Shown here piece after piece: positions 4,070 through 6,882 of a stretch of 6,882 bases of DNA. This DNA comes from an archaeon (GTDB lineage: Archaea; Methanobacteriota; Methanobacteria; Methanobacteriales; Methanobacteriaceae). The position numbers and the translations under genes were made by a program. Numbering within the stretch: position 1 is the stretch's first letter; the number at the start of each line of letters is the position of its first letter. The notes below the pieces were generated by a model that had not been told where the DNA came from, searched no databases, and was given only the letters and a program-made list of their open reading frames with translations. The stretch lies in NCBI GenBank assembly GCA_024409145.1, contig JAKSUF010000074.1:1-6882 (forward strand), read 5' to 3'.

Positions 4070-5824
4070 ATGTATTTTAAAATTAAAAATGAAGCTGTTA
4101 ATGCTTTAGAAAAAGCTATTGAAAAAATGGGTTGTGAAGTTGAAGGTGAAATTAAAATAGAATTCCCTCCAAATCCAGAACTTGGTGACTTAGCAAGTAC
4201 TGTATCTTTTCAATTAGCTAAAGTTTTAAGAAAAGGTCCTCAACTTATTGCTCCTGAAATCGTTGAAGCTATTGAGCTTCCAGAAATTTTTAATAAAGTT
4301 GAAGCAACTGGACCTTATGTTAATTTCTTTATTAATCATGATATCTTTGCAAAAGATTTACTTTCATCTGTAAGTGAAGATTATGGAACTTTAGAAAAAA
4401 TTGATGAAAAAATTGTATTAGAACATACTTCTGCTAATCCTAATGGTCCTTTACATATTGGCCATATTAGAAACTCTGTTATTGGAGATTCTCTTAGAAG
4501 AGTTTTATTAAAAGCAGGTTATGATGTTAATACTCATTACTATGTTAATGATATGGGAAGACAATTAGCTATGATTGTTTTTGGTATGGAAGAATTAGGT
4601 TTAAAATTAGAAGACCAACCTTCAGAAAAAATAGATCATAAAGTTGGTGAATTATACTTTAAGGTTAATCAAATGCTTAAAGAAGATGAAAGTTTATCTG
4701 AAGGTATAGATGCTACTATTAAGAAATATGAGAGTGCTCCTTCTGATTTAGATATTGTTTTTGAGGGTGCTGTAAATAGTTGTATTGATGGTGTAAAACA
4801 AACTTTATCTAGAATGAATGTACAACATGATGACTTTGTTTGGGAAGGTCAATTTGTTCGTAGTGGGCTTGTAGATAAAATTACTGATGAACTTCAAGCT
4901 ATTGGTTATGCTAGGTATGGAAATCCTAAATCTGATGCTGCTCCTGATGTTTTATATCTTGATTTATCTGAGTTTGGAGTAGATAAAGAATTAGTTCTTA
5001 GAAGAGCTGATGGAACTTCACTTTATTCCACTAGAGATATTGCTTATCATATTTATAAATGTACTGAAGCCGGTGAAAACGGTAAGATTGTTGATATATT
5101 TGGTTCTGACCATAAATTAGCTGCAAACCAAGTTCATCTTGCTCTTGAAATCCTTGAAACTTTAGAACCAAATGATGGTAAAATGGAAGTCATCTTCTAT
5201 GAGTTTATTACTTTGCCTGAAGGGTCCATGTCTACAAGAAGAGGTGTATTTATCTCTGTAGATGAATTAATGGATGAAGCTGTAAGAAGAGCTAAAGAAG
5301 AACTTATTACTAGAAGAGAGGATTTAGACGAAGAAACTATTGATAAAATAGCTGAAGAAATTGGTATTGGTGCTATTAGATTCTATATTGCAAGGTTATC
5401 TCCTGAAAAACATATTAAGTTTATTTGGGATGAAGCACTTAGTTTCGAACGTGGTTGTGCATCTATCCAATATGCTCATGCAAGAGCTTGTAAATTACTT
5501 AAGAAAGCAGCTGATGAAACTGGAAAAGATGTGTCTTCTTTAGTTGTTGAAGATAATTGGTCTCCTAATGAGAATGAAAGAGAACTTGTAAAATTAATAG
5601 CTAAATTCCCATCTTTAGTTAAAGATTCTGCTGATGCAAGAAGAGTTCATCCTATTGCTCAATATTGTCAAGATTTAGCTAGTGCATTTAATAGGTTCTA
5701 TAAAGCTGAGCAAGTAATTGGTTCTGATGTAGAAAATGCAAGATTAACTCTTGTAAATAAATCAAAAATAACTATTAAAAATGCATTAGACCTTTTAGGG
5801 GTAACTGCTCCTGAAATGATGTAA
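4070..5824 (+). CDS. argS: Arginyl-tRNA synthetase
   Basis: Class I synthetase charging tRNA-Arg with arginine, releasing AMP and pyrophosphate in the cytoplasm; 584 residues, full length. The N-terminal tRNA-binding domain (about 1-90) contains the family pattern PELGDLAST (36-44). The catalytic domain shows SANPNGPLHIGHIRN with HIGH at 129-132, then YYVNDMGRQ (157-165), the adenylate-pocket RADGTSLYSTRDIAY (312-326) and FGSDHKL (344-350). The KMSKS-position loop reads GSMSTRRG (385-392) without the first lysine. The C-terminal helical anticodon domain (DALR type) runs from about 467, with YAHARACKLLKKA, to the standard ending LDLLGVTAPEMM. A well-placed AGGTG supports the ATG. ppaC follows after 23 bp in the same direction, almost certainly the same operon. 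Assignment is secure. Confidence 0.98.
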   Translation: MYFKIKNEAVNALEKAIEKMGCEVEGEIKIEFPPNPELGDLASTVSFQLAKVLRKGPQLIAPEIVEAIELPEIFNKVEATGPYVNFFINHDIFAKDLLSSVSEDYGTLEKIDEKIVLEHTSANPNGPLHIGHIRNSVIGDSLRRVLLKAGYDVNTHYYVNDMGRQLAMIVFGMEELGLKLEDQPSEKIDHKVGELYFKVNQMLKEDESLSEGIDATIKKYESAPSDLDIVFEGAVNSCIDGVKQTLSRMNVQHDDFVWEGQFVRSGLVDKITDELQAIGYARYGNPKSDAAPDVLYLDLSEFGVDKELVLRRADGTSLYSTRDIAYHIYKCTEAGENGKIVDIFGSDHKLAANQVHLALEILETLEPNDGKMEVIFYEFITLPEGSMSTRRGVFISVDELMDEAVRRAKEELITRREDLDEETIDKIAEEIGIGAIRFYIARLSPEKHIKFIWDEALSFERGCASIQYAHARACKLLKKAADETGKDVSSLVVEDNWSPNENERELVKLIAKFPSLVKDSADARRVHPIAQYCQDLASAFNRFYKAEQVIGSDVENARLTLVNKSKITIKNALDLLGVTAPEMM

Positions 5825-5835
5825 TATTATTTAAT

Positions 5836-5844
5836 GAGATGATT
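5836..5844 (+). promoter_or_regulatory. ppaC: Ribosome binding site that sets the ppaC start
   Basis: GAGATGATT resembles the full GAGGTGATC complement of the 16S 3' end and lies three bases before ATG 5848. The alternative in-frame ATG at 5839 falls inside this site, and the ATG at 5834 runs into TGA after two codons. The site therefore favours 5848. Confidence 0.65.
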
Positions 5845-5847
5845 ATT

Positions 5848-6768
5848 ATGGATAAAACTTATATTTTTGGACATAAAAGTCCTGATACTGATACTATCAC
5901 TTCAAGCTTAGTAATGGCTAATTTAGAAAAAGAATTAGGTAATGATAATGCTGTAGCTTGTAGATTAGGTAATTTAAATAAAGAAACTGAATATGTTTTA
6001 AATTATTTAGGTATTGATGCGCCTGAATTAATTGAATCTGTAGAAGATGATGCTAATGTAATATTAGTTGATCATAACAGTCCTTCTGAATCTGCAGATA
6101 ATATTGAGAATGCCAAAATTTTAAAAGTTGTTGATCATCATAAAATAGCTTTTGAAACTGCATATCCATTATTTGTACGTTCTGAACCTGTAGGATGTAC
6201 TGAAACAATTTTATTTAAATTATATAAAGAAAACAATGTGGAAGTAAGTAAAGAAATAGCTTCTTTAATGTTATCTGCTATTATATCTGACACTTTACTT
6301 TTAAAATCTCCTACAACTACTGAAGATGATGTAAAAGCAGTTAAAGAACTTGCTGAAATAGCTGAACTTGATTATGAAGAATATGGTTTAGATATGTTAA
6401 AAGCTGGTACTGATTTATCTGATTTTTCAATTGAAGAAATCTTATCTTTAGATGCTAAACAAATCGATTTCAAAGATGTAAAATCTATTGTAAATCAAGT
6501 TAATACTGCAAGTATTGAAGAAGTTTTAGAAATGAAAGCAGATTTAGAAGAGGGAATGAATAAAATTATTGAAGATGAAAATCTTGATTTATTCATGCTT
6601 TTAATTACTGATATTGTAAATAGCAATTCTCAAGTTATTGCTCTTGGTAAATCTGCAGAGCTTGTTGAAAAAGCATATGATGTTAAGTTAGAAGATAACA
6701 CTGTATTATTAGAAGGTGTTGTTTCTCGTAAAAAACAAGTAGTGCCAATCATGACTGAAAATGCATAA
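5848..6768 (+). CDS. ppaC: Manganese-dependent inorganic pyrophosphatase, family II (DHH)
   Basis: Cytoplasmic enzyme hydrolysing pyrophosphate to phosphate with Mn2+ or Co2+; 306 residues, the usual length of the form without regulatory CBS domains. From ATG 5848 the metal ligands fall almost exactly on Bacillus subtilis PpaC numbering: His9, Asp13 and Asp15 in FGHKSPDTDT, Asp75 in ILVDHN, His97-His98 in VVDHHK, and Asp148 in AIISDTL (149 there). The second DHHA2 domain (about 190-306) carries the substrate-binding Lys204 in LDAKQ and Arg294-Lys295 in SRKKQVVP. This numbering supports 5848 over the upstream ATG 5839, which would add only three residues. It sits 23 bp after argS, whose product makes pyrophosphate, so removal would pull tRNA charging forward. 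The transcript ends in a T-rich zone. Confidence 0.97.
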   Translation: MDKTYIFGHKSPDTDTITSSLVMANLEKELGNDNAVACRLGNLNKETEYVLNYLGIDAPELIESVEDDANVILVDHNSPSESADNIENAKILKVVDHHKIAFETAYPLFVRSEPVGCTETILFKLYKENNVEVSKEIASLMLSAIISDTLLLKSPTTTEDDVKAVKELAEIAELDYEEYGLDMLKAGTDLSDFSIEEILSLDAKQIDFKDVKSIVNQVNTASIEEVLEMKADLEEGMNKIIEDENLDLFMLLITDIVNSNSQVIALGKSAELVEKAYDVKLEDNTVLLEGVVSRKKQVVPIMTENA

Positions 6769-6882
6769 TTTTAAATTATGTTTTTTCTTTTCTTTTTTTT
6801 ATTTTAAAATTATATTGGTTTTTATTTTTTTATTTTAGTTATTAGTTATATTTTTTCTTTTTTTTATTTTAGAATTATATTA
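6764..6882 (+). terminator. Termination zone after ppaC, hairpin plus long T-tracts
   Basis: CATAATTT (6764-6771) and AAATTATG (6773-6780) are exact reverse complements overlapping the stop codon. T6-C-T4-C-T8 follows immediately. The rest of the window remains T-rich. The U-tract alone should be enough for archaeal termination; the A/T hairpin is weak. Confidence 0.6.
6792..6881 (+). repeat. Two 25-base T-rich direct repeats in the terminator
   Basis: Bases 6792-6816 and 6857-6881 both read C, T8, ATTTT, ARAATTATAT, T and differ at one position (A or G). They are 65 bp apart. They look like tandem copies of a terminator block, possibly arising by local duplication. Confidence 0.55.

Noticed and set aside
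5361..5543. Plus-strand 60-codon frame within argS
   Set aside because: It is a frame-shifted reading of the conserved argS C-terminal domain with no ribosome site.
5834..5842. ATG at 5834 as a ppaC start
   Set aside because: It reads ATG AGA TGA and stops at once; the ATG is part of the spacer and ribosome site context.

Overview
The window is very AT-rich. Coding regions favour A/T at third positions, and most spacers are long T-rich runs followed by A-rich promoter-like DNA. The signal peptidase has the archaeal/ER-type Ser-His-Asp layout, ribosome binding sites are of the GGTG/GTGAT type, and TATA-like boxes precede several genes. Together these point to a methanogenic archaeon of the Methanobacteriales, most likely Methanobrevibacter or a close relative. 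The genus is an inference from gene content and composition, not a database result.

All six genes lie on the + strand. From the left: (1) the 3' part of an aldo/keto reductase carrying two C-terminal [4Fe-4S] motifs, cut off at its N-terminus by the window edge; (2) a T-rich terminator, then a promoter carrying two palindromic operators exactly 20 bp apart; (3) a DHA2-type major facilitator exporter; (4) a MarR-family repressor 73 bp downstream; (5) a 259-bp spacer with phased T-tracts, a T13 run and an A-rich promoter built on a duplicated block; (6) a short type I signal peptidase starting at TTG; (7) arginyl-tRNA synthetase (argS); (8) a family II Mn-dependent inorganic pyrophosphatase (ppaC); (9) a T-rich terminator zone.

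Two functional groups stand out. The exporter and MarR regulator look like a ligand-induced drug or toxin efflux unit. The regulator probably binds the paired TTGTCTAGACAA palindromes over the exporter start region, and is controlled itself if co-transcribed. The signal peptidase, argS and ppaC form a housekeeping group. The signal peptidase-argS spacer has no T-run longer than three, so read-through is plausible. argS and ppaC are 23 bp apart, which would pair a pyrophosphate-producing enzyme with the one that removes the product.

I see no RNA gene, CRISPR array, insertion sequence or integrase. Nothing here is clearly a new system. The most informative non-coding signal is the double operator.
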